DNA from: Gemmiger formicilis
GTDB lineage: Bacteria > Bacillota > Clostridia > Oscillospirales > Ruminococcaceae
Direction of reading: 5' to 3'
Length of the DNA: 64,000 nt
Assembly: GCF_900167555.1 (NCBI RefSeq)
Contig: NZ_FUYF01000006.1
Coordinates: 1 to 64,000 of the forward strand
The position numbers and the translations under genes are program-made. Positions 38,844 to 49,276 of this stretch are shown here, piece after piece (within the stretch, counting starts at the first letter, position 1; every line of letters begins with the position of its first letter). The notes beneath the pieces were generated by a model. The model was not told where the DNA came from and did not search any database. It saw nothing but the letters and a program-made list of their open reading frames with translations.

Positions 38844-39056
38844 ATGCCAAGAATGAGCAAGAAACGGCGGCTGGAATGGTCTTTTTTCCTGCGGCAAGTG
38901 AAAGTCGGGAATACCACCTGCGACCGTATCACATACAACGACCTCTGCCGGGGCTGTACACATAGCTGCAAGCAGAGCTTCCGGGCGGTTATCATACTCT
39001 GCCCCCGCTACTACTCCAAACGCCGGAAAAAGGAGGACAGGGACAATGGCAGATAA
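38844..39056 (+). CDS. Small basic Cys-containing protein of element B
   Basis: 70 residues after AAAGGAGCGCACCC: RMSKKRRLEWSFFLRQVK, then CDRITYNDLCRGCTHSCKQS and a basic tail. Four cysteines may bind zinc. It replaces the Cys-rich VLP protein of element A in the same slot between relaxase and initiator. Overlaps the initiator start by 11 nt. Function unknown. The stretch 38659-38843 holds no convincing gene. Confidence 0.6.
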   Translation: MPRMSKKRRLEWSFFLRQVKVGNTTCDRITYNDLCRGCTHSCKQSFRAVIILCPRYYSKRRKKEDRDNGR

Positions 39057-39795
39057 CCGCAAATATTACTACCTCAAGCTGAAAGAGAACTTTTTTGACA
39101 GCGACTCCATTGTGCTGCTGGAAGATATGAAAGACGGGATTTTATACTCCAATATCCTCTTGAAGCTGTACTTAAAATCGCTGAAAAACGGCGGGAAATT
39201 GCAGCTTGACGAGCATATCCCCTACACAGCGCAGATGATAGCAACACTGACCCGCCACCAGATAGGGACAGTTGAGAGGGCTTTAGAGATTTTCCGGCAG
39301 TTGGGGCTTGTGGAGCAGCTTGACAGCGGGGCTTTCTATATGACCGACATTGAGCTGATGATAGGACAGTCCTCTACCGAAGCCGAGCGAAAACGGGCTG
39401 CAAGGCTGGAAAACAAGGCACTTTTACCGCCCCGGACAAAAGGCGGACATTTGTCCGACATTCGTCCACCAGAGATAGAGTTAGAGTTAGAGAAAGAGAT
39501 AGAGATAGAAAAAGAGAGAGAGGGAGAAACGGGACACCCCGCCCCCGCCGCTTATGGCAGATACAACAATGTGATACTGACCGATACAGAGCTTTCCGGG
39601 CTGAAAACAGAGCTGCCCGACAAGTGGGAGTATTATAGTGACCGGCTTTCCTGCCATATCGCTTCCGCCGGGAAGCAGTACCACAGCCATGCAGCCACCA
39701 TTTACAAGTGGGCGCAGGAGGACGCTGCCAAAGGCAAGGCTGCCCCGAAACAGGGCATACCCGATTACTCATGCAAGGAGGGCGAGAGCTTATGA
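39046..39795 (+). CDS. Replication initiator (phage replisome-organizer N-terminus) of element B
   Basis: 249 residues. The N-terminal domain (YYYLKLKENFFDSDSIVLLE, then LYLKSLKNGG, TVERALEIFRQLGLVE) is of the phage replisome-organizer type, unlike the RepA-type N-terminus of element A. A Glu/Ile repeat linker (ELELEKEIEIEKERE) encoded by a purine-rich microsatellite joins it to a C-terminal domain (YGRYNNVILTDTEL ... KQGIPDYSCKEGESL) that matches element A's. No 23-bp repeats are present. Its stop overlaps the IstB-like start, so initiator and loader are coupled. Confidence 0.82.
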   Translation: MADNRKYYYLKLKENFFDSDSIVLLEDMKDGILYSNILLKLYLKSLKNGGKLQLDEHIPYTAQMIATLTRHQIGTVERALEIFRQLGLVEQLDSGAFYMTDIELMIGQSSTEAERKRAARLENKALLPPRTKGGHLSDIRPPEIELELEKEIEIEKEREGETGHPAPAAYGRYNNVILTDTELSGLKTELPDKWEYYSDRLSCHIASAGKQYHSHAATIYKWAQEDAAKGKAAPKQGIPDYSCKEGESL

Positions 39796-40646
39796 AAAAC
39801 GAGATTGAAGCTATGATTACGGACATTACAACCACTACCGCCGAAGCGGAGGACTACACAGGCGAGGACGGGCTTTTATACTGCGGCAAGTGCCATACGC
39901 CCAAAGAAGCCTACTTTGCAGAGGGAAAGACCTGTTTCGGGCGTGACCGCCACCCAACAGACTGCGACTGCCAGCGGGCAGCCCGTGAAAACCAGCAAGC
40001 CGCCGAAAGCCGACAGAAGCACCTTGAAACAGTGGAGGACTTGAAACGCCGGGGCTTTACCGACCCCGCTATGCGGAACTGGACATTTGAGCATGACAAC
40101 GGCAGAAACCCACAGACCGAAACCGCCCGCTTTTATGTGGATAGCTGGGAAACCATGCAGGCTGAAAATATCGGCTACCTGTTTTGGGGCGGCGTGGGGA
40201 CAGGAAAAAGCTACCTTGCTGCCTGTATCGCCAACGCCCTTATGGAGCAGGAAGTCCCGGTGTGCATGACAAACTTTGCAACGATACTGAATGACCTTGC
40301 CGCCAGCTTTGAGGGCAGGAATGAGTATATTTCCCACCTTTGCAGCTACCCCCTGCTGATACTTGATGATTTTGGTATGGAGCGAGGGACGGAATACGGG
40401 CTGGAACAGGTTTACAGCGTGATTGACAGCCGTTACCGAAGTGGCAAGCCGCTGATCGCCACGACCAACCTCACGCTGGAGGAATTGCAGCACCCGCAGG
40501 ACACACCCCACGCCCGTATCTATGACAGGCTGCTTTCTATGTGCGCCCCCGTCCGCTTCACGGGCAGCAATTTCCGAAAGGAAACCGCACAGGAAAAGCT
40601 GGAACGATTAAAGCAACTGATGAAGCAGCGAAAGGAGAGCCTATGA
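39792..40646 (+). CDS. IstB/DnaC-like ATP-binding protein of element B
   Basis: 284 residues from ATG 39792 (4-nt overlap with the initiator). N-terminal Cys cluster CGKCHTPKEA and CDC, Walker A GGVGTGKS, Walker B LLILDDFGME, sensor ATTNLTLEEL. Closely similar to 2026-2865. Likely helicase loader working with two different types of initiator in A and B, which implies contact through the shared initiator C-terminal domain (inference). Confidence 0.85.
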   Translation: MKNEIEAMITDITTTTAEAEDYTGEDGLLYCGKCHTPKEAYFAEGKTCFGRDRHPTDCDCQRAARENQQAAESRQKHLETVEDLKRRGFTDPAMRNWTFEHDNGRNPQTETARFYVDSWETMQAENIGYLFWGGVGTGKSYLAACIANALMEQEVPVCMTNFATILNDLAASFEGRNEYISHLCSYPLLILDDFGMERGTEYGLEQVYSVIDSRYRSGKPLIATTNLTLEELQHPQDTPHARIYDRLLSMCAPVRFTGSNFRKETAQEKLERLKQLMKQRKESL

Positions 40647-40831
40647 CAGAAACGAAACAGACAAGCACCACCAAAACAGACCGCCGTCCGGACTGTGTAA
40701 CGGAAATCCGCATGGGCAACTCCGTCCTTACCGTTTCCGGCTTCTTCAAGCAGGGCGCAACCGATACCGCAGCCGACAAGATGATGAAAGTGCTGGAAGC
40801 GGAAGCTGCTACACAAAAAACAGCGATTTGA
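40643..40831 (+). CDS. TnpW-family transposon protein of element B
   Basis: 62 residues with the core CVTEIRMGNSVLTVSGFF and TAADKMMKVLEAEAA. Start at ATG 40643 after AAAGGAGAGCCT, overlapping the IstB-like stop. Family of unknown function tied to large serine recombinases. Confidence 0.8.
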   Translation: MTETKQTSTTKTDRRPDCVTEIRMGNSVLTVSGFFKQGATDTAADKMMKVLEAEAATQKTAI

Positions 40832-40891
40832 CCGACCATAAAGAAGCAGATTTGACGCTTTTGCCGCTATACAGACAGCCGCCCCATGTGG

Positions 40892-40897
40892 TACAAT
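40892..40897 (+). promoter_or_regulatory. Predicted -10 box of the element B recombinase promoter
   Basis: TACAAT within GTGGTACAAT, conserved with element A; the -35 is poor. Confidence 0.45.
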
Positions 40898-40912
40898 CAA
40901 GGTACGGAATAG

Positions 40913-42550
<1,638 letters not shown>

Positions 42551-42559
42551 CCGCCCGAC

Positions 42560-42640
42560 CTATCCGACATACCTCATGTGCCGGATAGGAACGGCAAAAT
42601 TTTTTACACTTCTATTACTTCTTTATCACACATCAGTAAA
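42560..42640. other. Recombinase-side att end of element B
   Basis: The complement of 42638 inward (TACTGATGTG, GATAAAGAAGTAATAG, GTTCCTATCCGGCAC) matches positions 4-65. CGGCA / CCGGATAGG inverted repeats lie inside. Core AA at 42639-42640. Confidence 0.75.
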
Positions 42641-45545
42641 AGGTGTAGCCTTCTCTTGTCGGGTCGGCAGGGGCGGTGATTGCCGTGCCGTAGTCCTGTG
42701 TGATGGGTGCAATTTCGCTGCCGCCGTTGGAGTCAAAGGTAATTGTGTATTGATTTACCTTCCACTTTGCCGTGATAGTCATATTTTCGGCAGGCATGGT
42801 CGCGGGAATCGCCTTATCCCAGCCGATGAAGGTGTAGCCTTCTCTTGTCGGGCTGGCGGGAGCGGTAATTGCCGTGCCGTAATCCTGTGTAATGGGTGTA
42901 ATCTCACTTCCACCGTTTGTATCAAAGGTGATGGTGTATTGATTTACCTTCCACTTCGCCGTGACAGTCATATTTTCGGCAGGCATGGTCGCGGGAATAT
43001 CCCTGTCCCAACCTGTAAAGGTGTAGCCCTCTCTTGTCGGGTCGGCAGGGGCGGCAATCGCTGTGCCGTAGTCCTGTGTGATGGTAATATCCGCTTCGCC
43101 GTTTTCGGGCTTGACTGTGACGGTATATTGATTGATCTCCCACTTCGCCCAATATTCCTTGTTGCCCGTTTCGATGTTGCTGATTGCCGTAACAGGAGAG
43201 CCGGTCAGATTTTCGTTGTAATACCAGCCCTTGAAGGTGTACCCGGTGCGCGTCACATCTGTCGGGAGTGTTGCGCCCACGCCATAGGTGTATCCGGTGA
43301 CATTGCCGCTGTTGATCGTGCCGCCGTTCGTATTCAGGGTTACGGTATAGGTCGGGGCTGTCCACTGCACTGTCAGTGCTGTCACATCAGCAGGAACACT
43401 GGCACCGGGGGCGTAGGAATTGCCATTGCTGTCAAGCCACATAAAGTAACTGCCTGTACCTCCGTTCGGGCGGGTCATGCCGTCGGACGCGGGAGCGGTA
43501 AATGTGCTGCCGTTTTTCACAATGATCTGAATAGCATCGGAGCTGCCGCCCAGCTTGCCGCCGCCAAGGTTGAGGGTAACGGCTTTCAGCCCGTCAGCGC
43601 CCAGCGTGCCGGGGTTCGGGACTTCAAGGACGGGGCGGAAGCCGAAGGTCAGGTAAGAGGTATTGTAGCTGGTCCAGAAACGGGCCGAACGCTTCCACCC
43701 GCGAACCGCACGGAACAACGCCGAAATTCTTATAGTAGTATCTTGTCCACACGAAAGCATCTTCCCCCAGTTTTTGATATATCCGTCGTCCTTATCCAGT
43801 ATCTTATCCCATTCGTTGCTTTTGGGCGTGCCGCGTTCTGAATCATCTGAGCCTGTATAACTACTTCCCACGGACGGCACACGCAGGGTATAGCCCACGC
43901 CGCCGGCGACATAGTCCTTGCCGAAAATCAGACTTTTCGTATTTAAGTCATTCCAGCTTACCGTATGCGTTACGACATAGTCCGCCACAAACAGGCTGTG
44001 GGGATATTTGTTCTGCTGTGCATAATCCTCGGTGGTTGCCATCTCCGACATGAGCTTGTAGGCGTCCACCGTCCCTGCGTAGGTAAAAGGCACATAGTGC
44101 AGGGTATTATCCGGCAGAGCATCGTTCACCGTGCCGGGAATACCCATTGCCGATAGGTCAAAGTAATAGGTGCCGCCGGGTTTGAGGGAAAACTGCTCTG
44201 ATAAAGCAAACTGCGCCGTGAGCTTGGTAACATCCGCCGGAACACTGTCGCCGGGGGCGTAGAATTTACCGTCGCTGCCGAGCCACATGAAGTAGCTGCC
44301 TGTATCTCCGTCCGGGCGGGTCAGGCCGTCGGATGCAGGCGCGGCAAAGCTCTCGCTGCTTTTCACAATGATTTGAATATCCTCGGAGCTGCCGCCGAGC
44401 GTTCCGCCGCCAAGGTCAAGGGTAACGACCTTCAGTCCGTCAGAACCCAGTGCGTCAGGGTTCAGGATTTCAAGGACGGGGCGGAAACCGACGTCCGGGA
44501 TGGAGTGCGCAGCATAGTCGAGGTTCCAGCGGCGGGCCGAAGCGTACCCGCGAACCGCAGGGTCCGACGCGTTGCCAAAATAAGCATCCTGCCCCCACGA
44601 ATACATTTGATTCCAGTTTTGGATATATCCGCTGTTCTTGTTCAGCACCGCGTCCCACTCATTGCTTTGGGGCGTACCGCGCTCTGAATCGCCTGAATCG
44701 GTAAACCCACTTCCACAAGACGGCGCACGCAATGTATAGCCCACGCCGCCTGCGGCATAGTCCTTGCCGAAAATCAGACCTGCGCCATTCAGGGCATCCC
44801 AGCTTACATCATTTGTTACGGCAAAATCCGCAATGAACAGGCTGTGGTCGTATTTGTTCTGCTGTGCATATACCTCGGTGGTTGCCATCGCAGACGTGAG
44901 CTTGTAGGCGTTCACCGTTCCTGCGTAGGTAAAGGGAACATAGTGCAGCGACGCATCCGGCAGGCTGCCGTTAGCCGTGCCGGGAATATTCATCGTCGAA
45001 AGGTCAAAATAATATCTGCCGCCGGGGGTGAGGGAAAACTGCTCGTTAGGCGAATCATTAGCCAATAGCATTGGCGCAGCCAGCGCCCCCAATTCAGCGG
45101 CAGCTTCCGCATACCGGGTCATATCCAGCTCATCGATTTCCTCGTCGGAGAGCGTCTCCTTCGCCTCGTCGATGGCCTCAAGCTGCGCCTTGACTTCTTC
45201 GGCGTTATCTTCAGTGATTTCTTCTGCGTTCGGTAAACCGTCGATCATGGCCTGTACCTGATCTGCGGCACTCAGCTCTATGGAACCATTCGGATCATCG
45301 GCTCTCTCGGTGCTGCCGTTTTCGCCGGTTCTGTCCTCAACAGGGATGTATTGACCGCAGTTCTGCGGTATGGCATTCTCCGCTCCACAGACAGGGCATT
45401 CCTTGTTCATGTTGTCCGTCGTGCAGGCCGTTTCACAGCTGCAAACGGGCGGGGTTTCCGTGCTTTCCTCCGCAAAAGCCGCTGTCGGCATAAGGCATAG
45501 CAGCATACACAGGGCAAGCAGGGTGCTGAATATGCGTTTTTTCAT
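42639..45545 (-). pseudogene. Surface protein, N-terminal part, truncated by element B
   Basis: 969 native codons. Signal peptide 1-25 (MKKRIFSTLLALCMLLC...), Cys-rich motif VCSCETACTTDN...CPVCG as in the 17977-22155 protein, a helical acidic segment, two long repeats of about 265 residues each beginning EQFSL.PGG.YYFDLS and containing ERGTP.SNEWD, then InlB B-repeats/Listeria-Bacteroides repeats (REGYTFIGWDKAIPATMP). Reading enters element B after GYTF and stops two codons later (stop at 42633), so the anchor is lost and the truncated protein would be secreted. The start overlaps the TetR gene stop. Confidence 0.9.
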
Positions 45546-46255
45546 TTTGCTTCCTCCGTTTCACCGTCTCTTGACAGCTTAAAATCGTATTTCATTTCCA
45601 GCATGGCAAACAGCTTATACATAACCTCTGTGGCAATCGCCTTGATATCCAGTGTCTGAATAAAGGCAAGCACTTTGGCCTGCTCCTCCTCCGGCACCTT
45701 GTACACTCTCAGTTCCGCCGTCAGAAAGCGGCTGATTTTTCGCTCCAGCGGGAAATGAATGTCACATTTGCGTGCCATATAGCTGCGCATCAGTCCCGCC
45801 GTGCCGATGTCCATTTCATAAAAATCGCTGTCGGTGTAATCGGGGAAATTCCCGCCGAAAATCTCTTTTAATTCCGCCGTGGTATGCACATAGATATATT
45901 CCGCCGTATCCGGGGCGGTATAGGCTTCGATATAAATCTCCCGCAGATTCTCGTTCAACTCGGTGAGGGTGAGCTGGATCGCCGTATCCACCGCATAGGC
46001 ATACACCGACGGCAGCTTGCTGTCCGCAATGCTCCGTGCCACACCAAACTGACCGTCGAACATCGTTTCGGTCGAATCCAGCAAAATTTTATCCTTGGTC
46101 GGAAACAGATTCAAATAGCTTCCTCTTGCAACGCCCGCTTCGTCAACAATCTGACTGACCGAGGTGTTTTTATACCCCTGCTCCAAAAAAAGACGAACGC
46201 AGGCGGTCAGGATTTTCTTCCTTGTTTCGCTGCTGCTTCTGCGCAAATAAATCAC
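45542..46255 (-). CDS. TetR-family regulator coupled to the interrupted surface gene
   Basis: 237 residues. N-terminal TetR HTH (TRKKILTACVRLFLEQGYKN, then VSQIVDEAGVARGSYLNLFP), helical ligand domain behind. The stop overlaps the surface-protein ATG (ATGA), so regulator and surface protein are one transcript and the regulator probably controls both. A partial palindrome lies just upstream (46269-46284). Ligand unknown. The coupling suggests that the surface protein is switched on by a signal entering through TetR. Confidence 0.85.
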   Translation of the reverse strand: MIYLRRSSSETRKKILTACVRLFLEQGYKNTSVSQIVDEAGVARGSYLNLFPTKDKILLDSTETMFDGQFGVARSIADSKLPSVYAYAVDTAIQLTLTELNENLREIYIEAYTAPDTAEYIYVHTTAELKEIFGGNFPDYTDSDFYEMDIGTAGLMRSYMARKCDIHFPLERKISRFLTAELRVYKVPEEEQAKVLAFIQTLDIKAIATEVMYKLFAMLEMKYDFKLSRDGETEEAK

Positions 46256-46268
46256 CTCTATAAAAGCG

Positions 46269-46284
46269 TTGGTATTCGTACTAA
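46269..46284. promoter_or_regulatory. Possible TetR operator
   Basis: TTGGTATTCGTACTAA, imperfect palindrome 14 bp before the TetR start codon. The interval 46285-46560 holds no gene I can support. Confidence 0.35.
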
Positions 46285-46569
46285 TAATAACATCTCAAGA
46301 ATGAAAAGGCAAGTGGTATTTGAGGCTTTCTGCGTTGAATTGTGACATTTTCGCAAATGCTGCCTTCTTCAATTACTCACAGAACTTTATGACTTCTTGA
46401 ATACTTCCCGAAAAAGAAAAGCCGCTGTCGCTTTACAGCAGCCTTAGATAATCTGGAATTACGAACAAGGCTCACATGTAGCATTCGACTCCGAATATCA
46501 GCCAGTACACATATGAGGACGGAAAATGTAGCAGCTTTTGAAAAGATTGCTTTTTTCTGCTCAAAGTGC

Positions 46570-46588
46570 TATAATCGGTATATACCGA
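46570..46588 (+). promoter_or_regulatory. Promoter and palindromic operator of the DUF134-NifX gene
   Basis: TATAAT at 46570-46575 is followed by the perfect 14-bp palindrome TCGGTATATACCGA (46575-46588), covering the expected transcription start. Autorepression by the encoded DUF134 HTH is a natural reading. Confidence 0.5.
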
Positions 46589-46610
46589 ATACAGAGGGAG
46601 GAAAAAGCCC

Positions 46611-47390
46611 ATGCCAAGACCGCCACGGTGCCGTCGAATTTGTGGCGTACCACAAGTTGATACCTTCTGCCCCAACGGGTGCGAGAATACCGAGCCGATC
46701 CTGCTGACGCTGGACGAATACGAGGTCATTCGGCTGGTTGACTCGGAGCAGCAAACCCACGAGCAGTGTGCCACTCAAATGGACATTTCCCGCTCTACCG
46801 TGCAGGAGATTTACGAAAGCGCACGGAGCAAGATCGCAGCGTGTCTTGTCCACGGGAAACCGCTGCACATCACCGGAGGAAACTACCGCATCTGCGGAGG
46901 ACAGGAGGCAGCTCACTGCGGCCGTTGCTGCCGGATGCAGAGAGCCAACACAGAAAAACCCAACAAAAAATGCAAAGGAGATTCCATTATGAAAATTGCA
47001 GTTACCTACGAAAACGGTCAAATCTTTCAGCATTTCGGTCACACCGAACAGTTCAAGCTTTATGAAGTTGCGGACGGCAAAATCGTCCATGCGGAAGTTG
47101 TTGATACCAACGGCAGCGGTCACGGCGCACTGGCAGGCTTCCTGATGCAGCACGGTGTGGACACTTTGGTTTGCGGAGGCATCGGCGGCGGTGCGCAGGC
47201 AGCACTCGCCGAAGCAGGTATCAAGCTCTACGGCGGTGTCAGCGGGGACGCTGACGCAGCGGTGAGCGCATTGCTCAACGGAAGTTTGGGCTACGATCCT
47301 AATGTTCACTGTGACCACCATGACCACGAGCACGGCGAGGCTGGTCACACCTGCGGTAACCACGGCTGCGGCAAGCACAGCTGCCATTGA
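46611..47390 (+). CDS. Fusion of DUF134 HTH regulator and NifX/NifB-type iron-cofactor domain with metal-binding tail
   Basis: 259 residues. 1-95: DUF134 (PRPPRCRRICGVPQVDTFCP; HTH TLDEYEVIRLVDSEQ, SRSTVQEIYESARSK). 127-235: dinitrogenase iron-molybdenum cofactor family domain (MKIAVTYENGQIFQHFGHTE, GGIGGGAQAALAEAGI). 236-259: His/Cys tail (HCDHHDHEHGE, CGNHGCGKHSC). In relatives these are usually separate genes. An in-frame ATG at 46989 preceded by AAAGGAGATTCCATT suggests that the second domain is also made alone. Probable role: metal or Fe-S-linked sensing. It is immediately followed by a Crp/Fnr gene. Confidence 0.82.
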   Translation: MPRPPRCRRICGVPQVDTFCPNGCENTEPILLTLDEYEVIRLVDSEQQTHEQCATQMDISRSTVQEIYESARSKIAACLVHGKPLHITGGNYRICGGQEAAHCGRCCRMQRANTEKPNKKCKGDSIMKIAVTYENGQIFQHFGHTEQFKLYEVADGKIVHAEVVDTNGSGHGALAGFLMQHGVDTLVCGGIGGGAQAALAEAGIKLYGGVSGDADAAVSALLNGSLGYDPNVHCDHHDHEHGEAGHTCGNHGCGKHSCH

Positions 47391-47391
47391 T

Positions 47392-48048
47392 ATGGAACGC
47401 ACACTGACACAACTTCCGTTCTGGTCATCCTTGACCGAACAGGAGCAAGAAACGCTGCGCCGAAGTGCCTTTGTCCGTCATTATGAAAAGGGTGCGTTCG
47501 TTCACAGCAGCGACAATGAATGTCTCGGAATGCTGCTTATTCTTTCCGGCGAGATCCGCACCTATCTTCTCTCTGATGAGGGGCGGGAGGTAACGCTGTT
47601 CCGCCTGTATCCGGGCGAACTATGCGTGCTTTCCGCCTCCTGCGTGATCAGTCAGATCACCTTTGATACGCAAATGACTGCCGGAATGGATACGGACGTT
47701 CTGATTATCCCTGCAATTGTCATTGCTGCACTCAAGGAGAAAAATCTCCATGTCCGCTGTTTTCTCTATGAACTGGCAACGAAACGGTTTTCTGATGTGA
47801 TGTGGGCGATGCAGCAGATTATGTTCAAGGGATTGGATCAGCGGCTGGCAGAATTTCTCCTTGCCGAAGCGGAGCGTACCGGCTCCGACACGATACGCAT
47901 GACCCATGAGCAGATCGCCCAGCACATCAGCTCGGCACGGGAGGCAGTGGCACGGATGCTCAAAAGCTTCTCGGAGGACGGGCTGGTGGAGCTGAAGCGT
48001 GGTGCAATCACGCTGCGGGATAAGAACAGACTAAATCGTCTAAAATAA
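47392..48048 (+). CDS. Crp/Fnr-family regulator (first)
   Basis: 218 residues from ATG 47392, directly after the preceding stop; there is no strong ribosome-binding site, so it is probably coupled. Cyclic-nucleotide-binding-like beta-barrel ([34 protein letters not shown]) and a C-terminal HTH ([20 protein letters not shown]). No N-terminal Cys cluster for a 4Fe-4S centre as in Fnr; Cys in [11 protein letters not shown] resemble a redox or haem-type sensor region. Palindromes GTGAC-N3-GTNAC near -41 of the next two promoters make rubrerythrin and nrdA likely targets (inference). Confidence 0.85.
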   Translation: MERTLTQLPFWSSLTEQEQETLRRSAFVRHYEKGAFVHSSDNECLGMLLILSGEIRTYLLSDEGREVTLFRLYPGELCVLSASCVISQITFDTQMTAGMDTDVLIIPAIVIAALKEKNLHVRCFLYELATKRFSDVMWAMQQIMFKGLDQRLAEFLLAEAERTGSDTIRMTHEQIAQHISSAREAVARMLKSFSEDGLVELKRGAITLRDKNRLNRLK

Positions 48049-48056
48049 AAAGAAAT

Positions 48057-48096
48057 GTGACTTCGTTACAGAAGAAAATCATAGATTTGCTACAAT
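48057..48096 (+). promoter_or_regulatory. Rubrerythrin promoter with Crp/Fnr-like site
   Basis: GTGACTTCGTTAC at 48057-48069, centre 28 bp before TACAAT (48091-48096), i.e. about -40, without a good -35. Confidence 0.6.
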
Positions 48097-48127
48097 AAAA
48101 GCAGAAAAACAGGAAGGAGTATCCACC

Positions 48128-48670
48128 ATGAAAGAAACGAAATACGCAGGAACTCAAACCGAAAAAAACCTGTTGGCTGCCTTTGCCGGTGAGTCCGAGG
48201 CACGCAACAAGTACACCTATTTTGCATCCAAGGCCAAGAAGGAAGGCTACGAACAGATCGCGGCGCTGTTCCTCAAAACCGCTGATAATGAGAAGGAACA
48301 CGCCAAGCTGTGGTTCAAAGAGCTGAACGGCATTGGCGACACCGCCGAAAACCTTCTCTCCGCCGCTGAGGGCGAGAACTACGAGTGGACGGATATGTAC
48401 GACGGCTTTGCCAAAACTGCCGATGAGGAAGGTTTCCATGAGCTGGCGCAGCGTTTCCGCCTGATCGCCGCCATTGAAAAGCACCACGAGGAGCGCTACC
48501 GTGCCCTGCTGCACAATGTGGAGATGGCGGAGGTCTTCGCCAAGAGCGAGGTCAAGGTGTGGGAGTGCCGCAACTGCGGTCACATTGTGATCGGTGAGAA
48601 AGCGCCGGAGGTCTGCCCTGCCTGCAACCATCCCCAGAGCTATTTTGAAATTCACGCAGAAAACTATTAA
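48128..48670 (+). CDS. rbr: Rubrerythrin (NADH peroxidase system)
   Basis: 180 residues. Ferritin-like diiron domain with [23 protein letters not shown] and [11 protein letters not shown] providing the glutamate/histidine ligands, followed by a C-terminal rubredoxin-like domain ([10 protein letters not shown] ... [12 protein letters not shown], CxxC pairs). Reduces hydrogen peroxide in the cytoplasm of anaerobes. Starts after AGGAAGGAGTATCCACC. 22 bp upstream of desulfoferrodoxin; the two form a peroxide/superoxide-scavenging operon whose promoter has a Crp/Fnr-like site. Confidence 0.95.
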   Translation: MKETKYAGTQTEKNLLAAFAGESEARNKYTYFASKAKKEGYEQIAALFLKTADNEKEHAKLWFKELNGIGDTAENLLSAAEGENYEWTDMYDGFAKTADEEGFHELAQRFRLIAAIEKHHEERYRALLHNVEMAEVFAKSEVKVWECRNCGHIVIGEKAPEVCPACNHPQSYFEIHAENY

Positions 48671-48692
48671 AGTAAAGAAAAGGAGAATTATC

Positions 48693-49067
48693 ATGGATCA
48701 GAAGTTTTACATTTGCGAGCATTGCGGTAACATCATTGCCAAAGTTAAGGACGTAGGCGTTCCTGTCGTCTGCTGCGGCAAGCCGATGAGCGAGCTCGTT
48801 CCCGGCACCACCGACGCCGCCGTGGAGAAGCACGTCCCTGTCTGGACGGTGGAAAACGGCATCGTCCATGTCAAGGTCGGCTCCGTGGAGCACCCCATGC
48901 TGCCGGAGCACTACATCGAATGGGTATCTCTCCAGACCAAGCAGGGCAATCAGCGTAAGGAATTGCATCCTGGCGAAAAGCCGGAGGTCTGCTTCGCGCT
49001 CTGCGAGGGCGACGAGGTCGAGGCGGTCTACGCCTACTGCAACCTCCACAGTCTGTGGAAAGCGTAA
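48693..49067 (+). CDS. dfx: Desulfoferrodoxin (superoxide reductase)
   Basis: 124 residues from ATG 48693 after AAAGGAGAATTATC. N-terminal desulforedoxin-like iron site (YICEHCG ... VVCCGKPM, four Cys) plus the catalytic His4-Cys site of superoxide reductases (EKHVPVW, VEHPMLPEHYIEW, and CNLHSLW at the end). Reduces superoxide to peroxide, which rubrerythrin then removes. Terminated by a strong hairpin. Confidence 0.95.
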   Translation: MDQKFYICEHCGNIIAKVKDVGVPVVCCGKPMSELVPGTTDAAVEKHVPVWTVENGIVHVKVGSVEHPMLPEHYIEWVSLQTKQGNQRKELHPGEKPEVCFALCEGDEVEAVYAYCNLHSLWKA

Positions 49068-49080
49068 TTCATCTTTCAAA

Positions 49081-49115
49081 AATCCGGTGCTTTTTTGAGC
49101 ACCGGATTTTTTTTA
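49081..49115 (+). terminator. Terminator of the rbr-dfx operon
   Basis: AATCCGGTGC ... GCACCGGATT followed by eight T. Confidence 0.92.
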
Positions 49116-49120
49116 TCAAC

Positions 49121-49161
49121 GTGACCTCGTCACAGAAAAATGCTTTGTCCTGCGGTATGAT
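49121..49161 (+). promoter_or_regulatory. nrdA promoter with Crp/Fnr-like site
   Basis: GTGACCTCGTCAC (perfect palindrome around CTC) at 49121-49133, centre 29 bp before TATGAT (49156-49161), i.e. about -41. Same geometry as at rubrerythrin. Confidence 0.62.
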
Positions 49162-49198
49162 AAAGCCACAATCAATAAACAAGAAAGATGTGGCGAAC

Positions 49199-49276
49199 AT
49201 GAAAATCAAGCTCAATCCCGATTAGGAGATTGTCAGCACCATCAGAGAAGTGACCGGAGAAGAGGAGAGAATCGAA
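49199..49276 (+). pseudogene. Short upstream frame resembling the start of a ferredoxin-thioredoxin reductase
   Basis: ATG 49199 reads MKIKLNPD, then TAG at 49223-49225, then EIVSTIREVTGEEERIE in frame with nrdA. The opening resembles the N-terminus of Firmicutes FTR catalytic-subunit proteins, but their CxC motifs are absent. It could be a vestige or an upstream open frame in the nrdA leader. Confidence 0.35.

Noticed and set aside
38672-38965. 97-codon frame after the element B relaxase
   Set aside because: No ribosome-binding site; overlaps the better-supported small gene at 38844-39056.
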